The position numbers were made by a program, and so were the translations under genes. Shown piece after piece: positions 10,671 to 20,063 of a DNA stretch of 47,111 nucleotides. Source of the stretch: an uncultured Mycoplasmatota bacterium (GTDB lineage Bacteria > Bacillota_I > Bacilli_A > RF39 > UBA660). The DNA is taken from assembly GCA_946554325.1 (NCBI GenBank), contig CAMNSB010000003.1, forward strand, positions 1 through 47,111, read 5' to 3'. Each line of letters starts with the position of its first letter. Within the stretch, counting starts at the first letter, position 1. Below the pieces are notes generated by a model. It had not been told where the DNA came from. It was given only the letters and a program-made list of their open reading frames with translations, and did no database searches.

Positions 10671-13232
10671 ATGAAAAGAAGTACCGTAGATAGAAGCAAA
10701 CTTTCTCCTATGATGATGCAATATATGGAGATAAAAGATCAATATGAAGACTCCATCATCTTTTTTCGATTGGGAGATTTTTATGAAATGTTTTTTGAAG
10801 ATGCTATTACTTGCAGTCGAGAACTCGAACTCACTCTAACAGGCAAACAAGCAGGCCTAGAAGAGAAAGTTCCCATGTGTGGAGTTCCACATCATGCATA
10901 TAGTAGCTACATCGATACCTTAATTAATAAAGGTTATAAGGTAGCCATTTGTGAGCAAATTGATGATCCGAAAACAACAAAAGGAATGGTAAGAAGAGAA
11001 GTCATTCAAGTAGTAACAAAAGGAACAAGACTGGATGAAAGACTAGATGCGAAAGACCACAACTTCATCGCTAGCCTCTACGACTTTGGATACTGTTTTT
11101 CCCTTAGCTATGCTGATATTACAACAGGAGAGTTTTTCTCTGAACTATTCACAAAAGATAGCGACAAAGTTATACGTGAAATTACCAAATTATCCTTCCA
11201 GGAAATCATTGTAAATGATGAAATGGACCGAGAACTAATCAATACCCTACGCACTAGATATCAAATACTAGTAACAATTAGAAAAGAGGAATTAAAAAAT
11301 AATCTCTATTCCTATATTTATGAAGAAATAGACGATGAGCGTGTTATTACAAATATTAACCACCTTTTGTCCTATTTATTAGATACAAAGAAAAAAGAAC
11401 TAACACACTTGCAAAAATGTATTTTTATACACGAGCAAGACCATCTATTATTTGATGCCAGTACAAAAAAAAATTTAGAGCTAACAGAAACCATGCGAGC
11501 AGGGGAAAGGCAATATAGTCTTTTATGGCTACTAGATAAAAATAAAACCGCAATGGGAAGTAGATATTTAAAATATAATATCGAAAATCCTCTAACTAAC
11601 AAAAAAGAGTTAACTCGTCGCTATGACATGGTAGAAAAACTATCTACAGAGTTTATATTGAGGGATGACTTAATTAAATGTCTAGATAAAGTGTATGACC
11701 TAGAACGACTTGCCGGAAGAATTAGTTACGGAAACCTAAATGCTCGCGACATGTTACAATTAAAAACCTCCCTCCAAGCGCTGCCTGAATTAAAAAGAAT
11801 ACTAGAAGAGTTAGCCTATGATAAAAAAATAGAACCATTAGAAGAAGTAGCATCACTACTGGAAAAAGCAATAGCAGAAGAAGCCCCATTTTCTCTCCAC
11901 GAAGGAGGTCTACTAAAACCAGGATATAACAGTGAACTAGATAATCTTCGAAGTATTCGTAGTGGGTCCAAAGATTTTATTTTGGAACTAGAACAAAAAG
12001 AGCGTGAAAAAACTGGAATTAAAGGCCTAAAAGTAGGATTTAATAAAGTGTTTGGCTACTATATCGAGGTAAGTAAAGCAAATAAAGATTTAATTAAAGA
12101 TGAATTTGGATACGATAGAAAACAAACACTGGCTAATTGCGAGAGATTTATTACAAAAGAGTTAAAAGAAAAAGAAAATATAATCCTAGGTGCAGAGGAA
12201 AAAATTATCAGTTTAGAATATAAGTTATTTATGGATATCCGTGAAGTAGTAAAGCGCTATATCGATACCATTCAACAACAAGCCAAAATTATAAGTGAAA
12301 TAGATATGTTACAAGCATTTTCCTTTGTCTCAGAACAAGGAAAATATGTACGTCCCAACCTAACAGAAGACCATGCCCTAGAACTTATCGCCTGTAGACA
12401 TCCTGTTATAGAAAAAGTAATGAAAGATAAATATATTAGTAATGATGTATTAATGGATAAAACAACGAATATCTTACTAATCACAGGACCCAACATGGCC
12501 GGGAAGTCTACCTTTATGAGACAAACTGCCATTACCGTGATTATGGCCCAAATTGGCTGTTTTGTTCCTTGTTCGAAATGCAAAATGCCCATATTTAATA
12601 AAATATTTACAAGAATAGGGGCAAGTGATGACCTAGTTAGCGGTGAATCTACCTTTATGGTAGAAATGAAAGAAGCCAATTACGCGCTCCAAGAAGCAGA
12701 TGAAAACAGCCTTATTTTATTTGATGAGTTAGGAAGGGGAACAGCAACATATGATGGTATGAGCTTAGCACAAGCAATTCTTGAATATATCCATGATAAA
12801 ATAAAAGCCAAGACATTATTTTCTACTCATTATCATGAGCTAACTATCCTAGAAAAAGATTTAAAAGAGCTAAAAAATGTCCATGTATCCGCTATCGAAG
12901 AAAAAGGGAAACTTACATTTTTACATAAAGTAAAACCAGGTGCTGTGGATAAAAGTTATGGTATCCATGTTGCATCCCTTGCCTCCCTCCCAGATTCTTT
13001 AGTATCTAGAGCACTAGATATTCTAAATGTATATGAACATAAAAATGTAAAAAAGGAAACCTTTACTCAAACCTCTTTATTTTCCCAATTAGAAGAAGAA
13101 ATAGAAAAACAAGAAGAGAAGGAAAATCTAGTCGAAAAGAAAATCAAAGAGTGTAATCCATTAGAAATGACACCAATTGATGCACTAAACTTTATCTATG
13201 AATTACAAAAAGAAATGAAAAACAAAGAATAG
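10671..13232 (+). CDS. mutS: DNA mismatch repair protein MutS
   Basis: FFRLGDFYEMF, TGPNMAGKSTFMRQ, DELGRGTATYDG, STHYHELT. Confidence 0.98.
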   Translation: MKRSTVDRSKLSPMMMQYMEIKDQYEDSIIFFRLGDFYEMFFEDAITCSRELELTLTGKQAGLEEKVPMCGVPHHAYSSYIDTLINKGYKVAICEQIDDPKTTKGMVRREVIQVVTKGTRLDERLDAKDHNFIASLYDFGYCFSLSYADITTGEFFSELFTKDSDKVIREITKLSFQEIIVNDEMDRELINTLRTRYQILVTIRKEELKNNLYSYIYEEIDDERVITNINHLLSYLLDTKKKELTHLQKCIFIHEQDHLLFDASTKKNLELTETMRAGERQYSLLWLLDKNKTAMGSRYLKYNIENPLTNKKELTRRYDMVEKLSTEFILRDDLIKCLDKVYDLERLAGRISYGNLNARDMLQLKTSLQALPELKRILEELAYDKKIEPLEEVASLLEKAIAEEAPFSLHEGGLLKPGYNSELDNLRSIRSGSKDFILELEQKEREKTGIKGLKVGFNKVFGYYIEVSKANKDLIKDEFGYDRKQTLANCERFITKELKEKENIILGAEEKIISLEYKLFMDIREVVKRYIDTIQQQAKIISEIDMLQAFSFVSEQGKYVRPNLTEDHALELIACRHPVIEKVMKDKYISNDVLMDKTTNILLITGPNMAGKSTFMRQTAITVIMAQIGCFVPCSKCKMPIFNKIFTRIGASDDLVSGESTFMVEMKEANYALQEADENSLILFDELGRGTATYDGMSLAQAILEYIHDKIKAKTLFSTHYHELTILEKDLKELKNVHVSAIEEKGKLTFLHKVKPGAVDKSYGIHVASLASLPDSLVSRALDILNVYEHKNVKKETFTQTSLFSQLEEEIEKQEEKENLVEKKIKECNPLEMTPIDALNFIYELQKEMKNKE

Positions 13233-13264
13233 TTTTCTATATGCCAAAATTTACCATTGGAAAG

Positions 13265-13284
13265 TTGTACCTAATTAGGTACAA
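13265..13284. promoter_or_regulatory. Perfect 20-bp palindrome TTGTACCTAATTAGGTACAA (putative operator)
   Basis: Sequence equals its own reverse complement; lies 19 nt upstream of the likely start codon of the next gene. Confidence 0.65.
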
Positions 13285-13303
13285 TAGGTATGAGGTGAAG
13301 AAA

Positions 13304-13918
13304 ATGGGAAGATATTTTGCAAATGGACTATTAACTACTCTTATAATAAAAAAGAATAAAAGTGGTTTTATAGATCGTAATTTTGATTTAAAAAAGGAAC
13401 TAGATAATATTTTAAAAGATATCTCAAGTGTAATTGACGTTTCACTGTATGAGATAATAGAAGAAAATGAGGAAAAGTGCATATTGTCATTGAAGACTTC
13501 TGTTGTTAATGATAACATACACGAATTACTTCAAGAGTTATTTCCTTTAACGAGACCTAATACTTATGGCTTTTGTGATTTGAAAAGGACATCCGATAAA
13601 GAAATGATAATGAATTATTCTATTAAAGCTGAAAGACGATTGGATAAATTTTCAAAAAAAGATGAAATCTACACAATAATAGTTGGAAGTGCTGAAAACA
13701 CAGAAGATTTTCACTACTTTCCACTTTATTGGCTTATCAGTGATAAGAGAATTTATAACAACACAACGATTTATGGTGCAACAATATTACTGTGGATCGA
13801 TTGTAATAAATACTGTGGAGAAGATGAATATAATATGTTAAGGGTTATTAATGAGCTAAAAACAAAATACTATCAAAGTAAATTATCGAAAGCATTGATT
13901 TACTACATTACGGAGTGA
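13304..13918 (+). CDS. Hypothetical protein paired with downstream XRE-family regulator
   Basis: RBS GAGGTG before ATG at 13304 (MGRYFANGLL); listed upstream start at 13241 overlaps the palindrome and is less likely. Confidence 0.7.
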   Translation: MGRYFANGLLTTLIIKKNKSGFIDRNFDLKKELDNILKDISSVIDVSLYEIIEENEEKCILSLKTSVVNDNIHELLQELFPLTRPNTYGFCDLKRTSDKEMIMNYSIKAERRLDKFSKKDEIYTIIVGSAENTEDFHYFPLYWLISDKRIYNNTTIYGATILLWIDCNKYCGEDEYNMLRVINELKTKYYQSKLSKALIYYITE

Positions 13919-13922
13919 TTAT

Positions 13923-14189
13923 TTGAAAAAAGAACAAATAGAAGAGTTTAAGAATAGAGAACAGTTTTTACTTGATTTAGAGTATCAGCTAATTACAGAT
14001 TTTATTAAAATCAGAAAAGAAAATGGACTTAGTCAAAAAGAGTTGGGAAAAGCATCTGAAACAATTAGAGAAACCATCGCTAAAATTGAAAATAAAATTG
14101 TTTCTCCACAAGTAGATACATTAATCAAAATTTTATATCCCCTAGGATATACGATAAAAATAGAAAAAATAGAAGATGAAAATAATTAA
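13923..14189 (+). CDS. XRE-family HTH transcriptional regulator (HigA-antitoxin-like size)
   Basis: IRKENGLSQKELGKASETIRETIAKIENKIVSPQVDTLIKIL; TTG start. Confidence 0.85.
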   Translation: MKKEQIEEFKNREQFLLDLEYQLITDFIKIRKENGLSQKELGKASETIRETIAKIENKIVSPQVDTLIKILYPLGYTIKIEKIEDENN

Positions 14190-14207
14190 GAAAATCATCA
14201 AAAGTTT

Positions 14208-14245
14208 GAGCTTACCTAACGGACCAGAATAAGCTCATTTTTTTT
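14208..14245 (+). terminator. Rho-independent terminator
   Basis: GAGCTTA...TAAGCTC followed by T8. Confidence 0.7.
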
Positions 14246-14474
14246 GATAACTATTTTATTAAAGGGGATAGCGAAATTTGATGAACAAATACTGTTTTAG
14301 CTAGCAACTTGCTAGGTTGCGAACATAGTCTGCCGTATGTTATACTTAAAATGAAAATGCATTGAAGATATATAATAATCTGTCGAATTTTGTTCCTACT
14401 TCTAGGAATTGTAATCACTTTTTTTAACTGATATACTGTCCTTAAGTAAAGCATAGGTAATAGGAGGGATATTG

Positions 14475-14846
14475 ATGAAAAAAACATTTAAATATTTGTG
14501 CATTGCTTTAATGATAACAGGAATTTTAGCAGGAGTTGGAGTTTCTGCAATATCTGTTAATTATGTAGATTTAAAAATTCCTGCATTTCAACAATTATAC
14601 ACAAGTGCAACTAAGAAAAAGACATCTGATAATAGACAAAAAATGAGACAAGTAGCTGCATCACACGCTGTTCGAGCAAAAATTTTTACTGATAGTGGAT
14701 ATACTAGATACGAACAACTAGTAACAGATAAAGATGTAACTTTTGGTGGTAATTCTGCTACTCCAGGAGACACCTGGTTTGTTATGCAAACCGTTGGAGT
14801 ACAACTTACTTCTACATCTTTTTATGGTAACTGGTTTGTAGATTAA
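14475..14846 (+). CDS. Small secreted protein (signal peptide; possible bacteriocin-like or export substrate)
   Basis: RBS AGGAGGG; MKKTFKYLCIALMITGILAGVGVSAIS signal peptide; next to ABC exporter-like genes. Confidence 0.7.
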   Translation: MKKTFKYLCIALMITGILAGVGVSAISVNYVDLKIPAFQQLYTSATKKKTSDNRQKMRQVAASHAVRAKIFTDSGYTRYEQLVTDKDVTFGGNSATPGDTWFVMQTVGVQLTSTSFYGNWFVD

Positions 14847-14961
14847 TCTATAAATAACCTATGCTTTGCGATATAATATGGTAAAAAAGTCTTTGCTCTG
14901 AAAAATAAATCTATCCTTTATAGTTATGAATCTAAATAGAGTAAAGGGAAAGGAAACGATA

Positions 14962-15852
14962 ATGAAAATATTAAAAAATAATAAAACTTTTTTGTTAAGC
15001 ATCACGATTCTTTTAGGCTTATTAATGTTTAGTTTCTATCAATATTATAGAATGTATAATGATGATGTTAAAAGATATAATGAAACAACAGAAAAATGTA
15101 AACTAGATTTCTCTTTAGAAATCTGCAAGGAAAATAAAAAGCCTATACACTATGATACTTTGACGTTGTTTTTTGATATTTTCACAATTGAAAGCCTATA
15201 TTGGCTTCAATTAATTGGCTGTATTTTTGTGATAGTCCCTGCAATATGGAGATTTCATAAAAGACATAAAAATGGTTTTTTCAAGAATTGTTTACTGAGG
15301 GAAAACTATAAAGAATATTTAAAAAAAGAATTTAGATATGCATATATGGCATCATTTATACTTCCACTTTTGGCATTATTAGGCTTTGTATTATGCTATA
15401 TAGTATCAGGCTTCAGTTTCGATCATTCTCCTACCATAGAATGCTATGGTAAATATATTCCAACATTTAATTCTAAATATCTTTCAATGGGAATACTATT
15501 CCCAATATTATATATATTAAATTTGTTCTTTCATAGTATTTTTTATATTAATTTAGGTTTAATTTCTTGTAAAAAAAATAAGAACATTTTGGTAGCAATT
15601 TTAGTTACATTTATACTTTTTATTGGTATGAATATATTATGTGAAATTGTAATTGGAGGTTTTGTTTTTGAGGGAATGTTAGGAATTGCAAAGGCTTCTA
15701 ATATTTTTAATATTTTCAACATATGGGCATATAGTGACACCACACTCAGTTGGATGTTGCTACTCGGATTTTTGTTAGCATTCGGATCTTTTGGAATGTT
15801 AATGATGACATATCGAGACAAAGAGGAAGTGATTATAGAAAGTGAAAAATAA
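14962..15852 (+). CDS. Multi-TM membrane protein of ABC-transporter-like locus
   Basis: Several predicted TM helices; overlaps next gene. Confidence 0.7.
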   Translation: MKILKNNKTFLLSITILLGLLMFSFYQYYRMYNDDVKRYNETTEKCKLDFSLEICKENKKPIHYDTLTLFFDIFTIESLYWLQLIGCIFVIVPAIWRFHKRHKNGFFKNCLLRENYKEYLKKEFRYAYMASFILPLLALLGFVLCYIVSGFSFDHSPTIECYGKYIPTFNSKYLSMGILFPILYILNLFFHSIFYINLGLISCKKNKNILVAILVTFILFIGMNILCEIVIGGFVFEGMLGIAKASNIFNIFNIWAYSDTTLSWMLLLGFLLAFGSFGMLMMTYRDKEEVIIESEK

Positions 15853-16603
15853 AATAGAGATTTTAAAGTATATTTTTAAGACAGATATTTTCAAGTTAAT
15901 TATTATTCTTTCTATAGGAGTAGGCTTATTTGCTGGTAATTATTTAACAGGATTAACTATTCCTAATTCTCCCAAAGGATATTTCGCTAGTCTTTCTAAT
16001 ATATATACATCTCAAACCTTTCACACTATTTTCTTGGTAATACTACTAATTAATAGCCTGTATACATTAAAAACATTTGAAAAATTAGATTTTTATATTA
16101 TACGCATAAAGAATAAAAAAAAATATATAAAAGAACTTATCAGCCTAGTAACAATCTCCAATATTTCTATTATTTTATTAGAACTTGGCATAATATTATG
16201 CTGTCTAAATATCAATAGTAGTTTTTCACTAGGAATAGTAAAACATAGTATATATAACATTTCCAATATTCAATATATCTTATTCTTTTTTACAAGATAT
16301 ATGATTATTACAGTAATTCTATCCAATATAAATATACTTTTATTAAAACTATTTAATAAAATATTTGTTTTAATAGTAGATATTTCTTTCTTAACATCTT
16401 TATTCTTTATTCCATATGATACTAGGATCCTTAATTCTGTTCAAAATCTACCTTTATTTCCTCAAAAATATTATCTTCCACTACACTGTTCTAGTTTTTC
16501 CTTAGAAATTGTGATGTCAATTTCAATCATTTTTATACTCGTACTTGTTCTCTACACAGTTTCAACCATAGTATGCCATAAAACGAAACAGGTGATCGAA
16601 TAA
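15842..16603 (+). CDS. Multi-TM membrane protein (ABC-2-type permease-like)
   Basis: Six-TM-like hydrophobicity, GTG start overlapping upstream stop. Confidence 0.65.
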   Translation: MKNKIEILKYIFKTDIFKLIIILSIGVGLFAGNYLTGLTIPNSPKGYFASLSNIYTSQTFHTIFLVILLINSLYTLKTFEKLDFYIIRIKNKKKYIKELISLVTISNISIILLELGIILCCLNINSSFSLGIVKHSIYNISNIQYILFFFTRYMIITVILSNINILLLKLFNKIFVLIVDISFLTSLFFIPYDTRILNSVQNLPLFPQKYYLPLHCSSFSLEIVMSISIIFILVLVLYTVSTIVCHKTKQVIE

Positions 16604-17292
16604 TGAGATATTTAATAACAAATGATTTACAATATATAAAGAGAAATAAAGTTAAATTATTATTATATTGTCTTGTGGCATTATTTATAGGAATATTTTT
16701 TAAATTATCAACTGGTTATCTAAAAAGCAATTATACTTTTTATTCTGCTTTGGGTTTAAAATTTGAAAGTACTGATATAATTGCTTTATTAATATTTTTA
16801 ATTCAGCAAATTGTATTAGTTATACTAGCAATAGATATCATAGAAAAAGATATATCTAATAATATGGCAAATATATTTCTAAGAATGAATATGACAAAAT
16901 GGATTATATCTAAAATTGCGATAATAATCATATTGAGTTTAATATTAAAAGCAATTATATATATCTTTGCTATAAATATTGATTTGTTAATGAATAATTC
17001 TTATTATATAAATAATTGGAGATATGTAATTATTTGGTATGCTAAAGATAATTTAATTACTTTATTTAACTGTTTATGTTCTTTAATACTTTATATAATA
17101 ACATTAAGTCATAAAAACAAAATGCTCTTTATAATTGTAATAGGAATGACTCTTTTCCTATATAATACTAGATTTGATTTTTTTAAAATGAAATTTACAT
17201 TCATAATGCTGACTATTATTATGTTAGACATTTTAATCATCATGCTATTAAGAGTAAAAAGAAAAGAAATTTTAGAGGTGAAATTAATATGA
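16603..17292 (+). CDS. Multi-TM membrane protein (ABC-2-type permease-like)
   Basis: Hydrophobic segments; start overlaps upstream stop; overlaps ATPase start. Confidence 0.65.
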   Translation: MRYLITNDLQYIKRNKVKLLLYCLVALFIGIFFKLSTGYLKSNYTFYSALGLKFESTDIIALLIFLIQQIVLVILAIDIIEKDISNNMANIFLRMNMTKWIISKIAIIIILSLILKAIIYIFAINIDLLMNNSYYINNWRYVIIWYAKDNLITLFNCLCSLILYIITLSHKNKMLFIIVIGMTLFLYNTRFDFFKMKFTFIMLTIIMLDILIIMLLRVKRKEILEVKLI

Positions 17293-17924
17293 AATTAAAA
17301 GTTAATAAATTATCAAAAAAATTTAAGGAAGAAGTAATTCTAAATAATTGTTCATGTTCCTTTGAAGAGGGGAAAATTTATGGATTAGTTGGGAGAAATG
17401 GAAGTGGAAAGAGTGTGTTTTTAAAAATTATATGTGGTTTTTACACACCAACTTCTGGAGAAATAACTATGGATGATTATAATTATATTGCACATAATGA
17501 ATTTCCCAAAGATACCCGTGCTTTGATTGAAAAAAATAATTTTCTCTCTGATTTGAGTGGCTATGATAACTTAAAGCTTTTATCGTCCATACAAAATAAA
17601 ATTTCTGATGAAGAAATTATAGAAACTTTAAAACAAGTGGGACTTTCTGAATATAAAGATAAAAAGTTTAACACCTATTCATTAGGAATGAAACAAAAAT
17701 TAGGTATTGCTCAAGTTCTAATGGAAAACCCTAAATTGATGATTTTAGATGAACCTTTTAATGGTATTGATGAAAAATCAGTAGAAAGGTTGCGAGAGTT
17801 ATTATTAAAAAAGAAAAAGGAAGGACATCTCATTATTATTTCATCCCACATTAAAGAAGATATAGAATATTTGGCAGATGTTATTTATAAATTTGATAAC
17901 GGTAAAATAATCCAAAGTAAATAA
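17289..17924 (+). CDS. ABC transporter ATP-binding protein
   Basis: Walker A GRNGSGKSVFLK, signature YSLGMKQKLGIAQ, Walker B LMILDEPFNGID. Confidence 0.95.
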   Translation: MKLKVNKLSKKFKEEVILNNCSCSFEEGKIYGLVGRNGSGKSVFLKIICGFYTPTSGEITMDDYNYIAHNEFPKDTRALIEKNNFLSDLSGYDNLKLLSSIQNKISDEEIIETLKQVGLSEYKDKKFNTYSLGMKQKLGIAQVLMENPKLMILDEPFNGIDEKSVERLRELLLKKKKEGHLIIISSHIKEDIEYLADVIYKFDNGKIIQSK

Positions 17925-17962
17925 GAAAACAATTTATTAATAATTAAGTATTGTAATATATG

Positions 17963-18006
17963 AAGAGGCAGTAGAAATATATAGTATTTTTAGTGTCTCT
18001 TTTTTG
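17963..18006 (+). terminator. Rho-independent terminator after ABC locus
   Basis: AAGAGGCA...TGTCTCTT (one G-T pair) followed by T run. Confidence 0.55.
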
Positions 18007-18026
18007 ATTTTAAGAGGAGTACAAGA

Positions 18027-18251
18027 ATGGAAGAAGAATTATACTATGGAAAAATTGCTATAAAGCTAAAAGATATTATGGAGCAAAAACAAATATCTAT
18101 TTATAAATTAAGTAAAATGACACATTTAAAATATGAAATTATTAAAAAATATTATACAAATGAAATTAGTCGATATGACGATAATACTTTAATAAAATTA
18201 TGTTATTTCTTAAATTGTAATATTAGCGATTTGATTGTGTATAAAAAATAA
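18027..18251 (+). CDS. Cro/CI-type small HTH regulator
   Basis: IKLKDIMEQKQISIYKLSKMTHLKYEIIKKYY...LCYFLNCNISDLIVYKK. Confidence 0.8.
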   Translation: MEEELYYGKIAIKLKDIMEQKQISIYKLSKMTHLKYEIIKKYYTNEISRYDDNTLIKLCYFLNCNISDLIVYKK

Positions 18252-18401
18252 AATGTAAAATTAAATAGTATACTGAATTATTACTACTTATTATCAATAA
18301 ATATAATAAAGTGGAATTTTCAATAAAATTGAAGGTGAATAATTGTTTAACAAAATAAGCATTTTATAATATAATATGCTAGAAATTGAAAGGAGAATTA
18401 T

Positions 18402-18977
18402 ATGGCAGGATTAAGAAAATTTGACGGTAGTTTATCATTAGATGGAGTTGTTAATTTCTTAGAAACTACTCAACAAGCAACAAGTTTAGAAAACTATAAT
18501 TGTACGATAGATGAGAATCGTTTTACTGCAATTTTAGATGATAACTCTCTTGCGTCAAGAGAACAACCAAACGAAATTGCACTAGAAAAGGACGCAGAAA
18601 GAGTAACAATTTGTACTAGTACTAATTTTGAAGACTCACGTAGGAGTTTAGGAAATTATATGGGTTTAGAAATAGAAGAAACTAAAAATATAGCAATGAA
18701 TGAGAAAACAACAATTACTTATGAAGAGTTTATCAATGTAGTTAAAAATACTCAAAAACAAATTAGTTGGTATACTACAACAGGAGGCGAAAAAGAGGAA
18801 TATTATGACTATTCATCTAGTGAAACATTACCTCTTGATTCAAGTTTAGCACTACATGATAGATTGATGACAAATGAAGAATATCGTCTTCGCACTATGT
18901 ATGAGTATTGGCATAATACAAGAGGGAACAGAAATAATCATGCAACGGGAAAAACATATAGTAAGACTGTACGCTAA
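18402..18977 (+). CDS. Hypothetical protein
   Basis: 191-aa ORF with RBS (AAAGGAGAA) and own terminator; no family recognised. Confidence 0.65.
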   Translation: MAGLRKFDGSLSLDGVVNFLETTQQATSLENYNCTIDENRFTAILDDNSLASREQPNEIALEKDAERVTICTSTNFEDSRRSLGNYMGLEIEETKNIAMNEKTTITYEEFINVVKNTQKQISWYTTTGGEKEEYYDYSSSETLPLDSSLALHDRLMTNEEYRLRTMYEYWHNTRGNRNNHATGKTYSKTVR

Positions 18978-18999
18978 AAGCATTTATTGCTTTTTTTCT
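18976..18999 (+). terminator. Rho-independent terminator
   Basis: AAAAGCA-TTTAT-TGCTTTT then T run. Confidence 0.6.
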
Positions 19000-19152
19000 T
19001 TTGGCTAATTTTTAAAATAAATGTGTCTCTCATAAATTAGAGGGTATGCTTAGAAAAAACTCAGGCATTCAAATTTATTTTGAATTTGGTACTTTAACTA
19101 TTTTATTATAGACAATACTGTGATAAAATAATAAGAAAGACAAGGAGAAAAT

Positions 19153-19659
19153 ATGAAAGCAAATTATGAAAATGAAGATTATAAAACAGACACTCAAATG
19201 ATCATTATGCTCTCTCTTATTCTCATATTTCCTATTGGTTGGGGAAGTATAAATTTTATTCAATATGGACTAAGTCCTAAAATGATAATCTTAGTTTTAT
19301 TCTTTGTAATTCCACTGCTAATTATGATTTTTTTCAGCTATAGAGAAAGAAAAAAGCATCTAGAAGAAAGATATAAAAATCAGTATATCATGAAACAGGG
19401 ACAAGTAGTAGAAGGAACCATTCTAAAAATATGGACAGAATCAACCCGTACTGGAAATGATGCTAGCGATAGGATCATAAGAATTAACAAAGCCCGAGTA
19501 ATGTTTGAAATAGATGGTCATAAAAATATAATAGAACTAGACCATTTATGTTTTAGACCAAAGAAAGAGTACAATGGAAAAAAAGTAAAAGTGTATGTAT
19601 TAGATTCTTCTAATGTTTATGTAGATATTATTAATGAAGTAGAAAGGAGCACATCATGA
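19153..19659 (+). CDS. Membrane protein with two N-terminal TM helices (DUF3592-like)
   Basis: Two TM helices followed by soluble domain; ATG-TGA overlap into nusB. Confidence 0.55.
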   Translation: MKANYENEDYKTDTQMIIMLSLILIFPIGWGSINFIQYGLSPKMIILVLFFVIPLLIMIFFSYRERKKHLEERYKNQYIMKQGQVVEGTILKIWTESTRTGNDASDRIIRINKARVMFEIDGHKNIIELDHLCFRPKKEYNGKKVKVYVLDSSNVYVDIINEVERSTS

Positions 19660-20063
19660 AAAATAGAAGTGAATTAAGAGAAATTATAATGAAAGTCATT
19701 TATCAAGTATTAATATATGAAGATACGAATCTTTCTTATCATATCGAAGATTTAATAAAAGAACAGATAGAAGTAGAAAATGACTATGTAAGTGAAATGA
19801 TAAAAGGAATACTAGAAAATAAAAAAGAATTATACCATCTTGCTGATAAGTACTTACTAGACTGGAAAATGTCTCGTCTGAATAAAGTAGATCAAGTAAT
19901 CATTGCAATGGGAATTTATGAATTAACAATGACAAAAACTCCTGCTATTGTGGCCATTAACGAAGCAATAGAGTTATCCAAAAAATATAGTGAAGAAAAA
20001 GTAACAAAAATGTTAAATGGAGTTCTTGATAATATCTATCATAGTGAGGATTATCATGAATGA
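19656..20063 (+). CDS. nusB: Transcription antitermination factor NusB
   Basis: LNKVDQVIIAMGIYEL, PAIVAINEAIELSKKYS, NGVLDNI. Confidence 0.93.
   Translation: MKNRSELREIIMKVIYQVLIYEDTNLSYHIEDLIKEQIEVENDYVSEMIKGILENKKELYHLADKYLLDWKMSRLNKVDQVIIAMGIYELTMTKTPAIVAINEAIELSKKYSEEKVTKMLNGVLDNIYHSEDYHE

Noticed and set aside
12272-12679. 135-aa minus-strand ORF inside mutS
   Set aside because: Antisense to the conserved MutS ATPase domain.
14475-14846. Firm assignment of the secreted protein to lactococcin 972
   Set aside because: Only the genomic context and a vague aromatic C-terminus are suggestive; the characteristic motifs are not clear.
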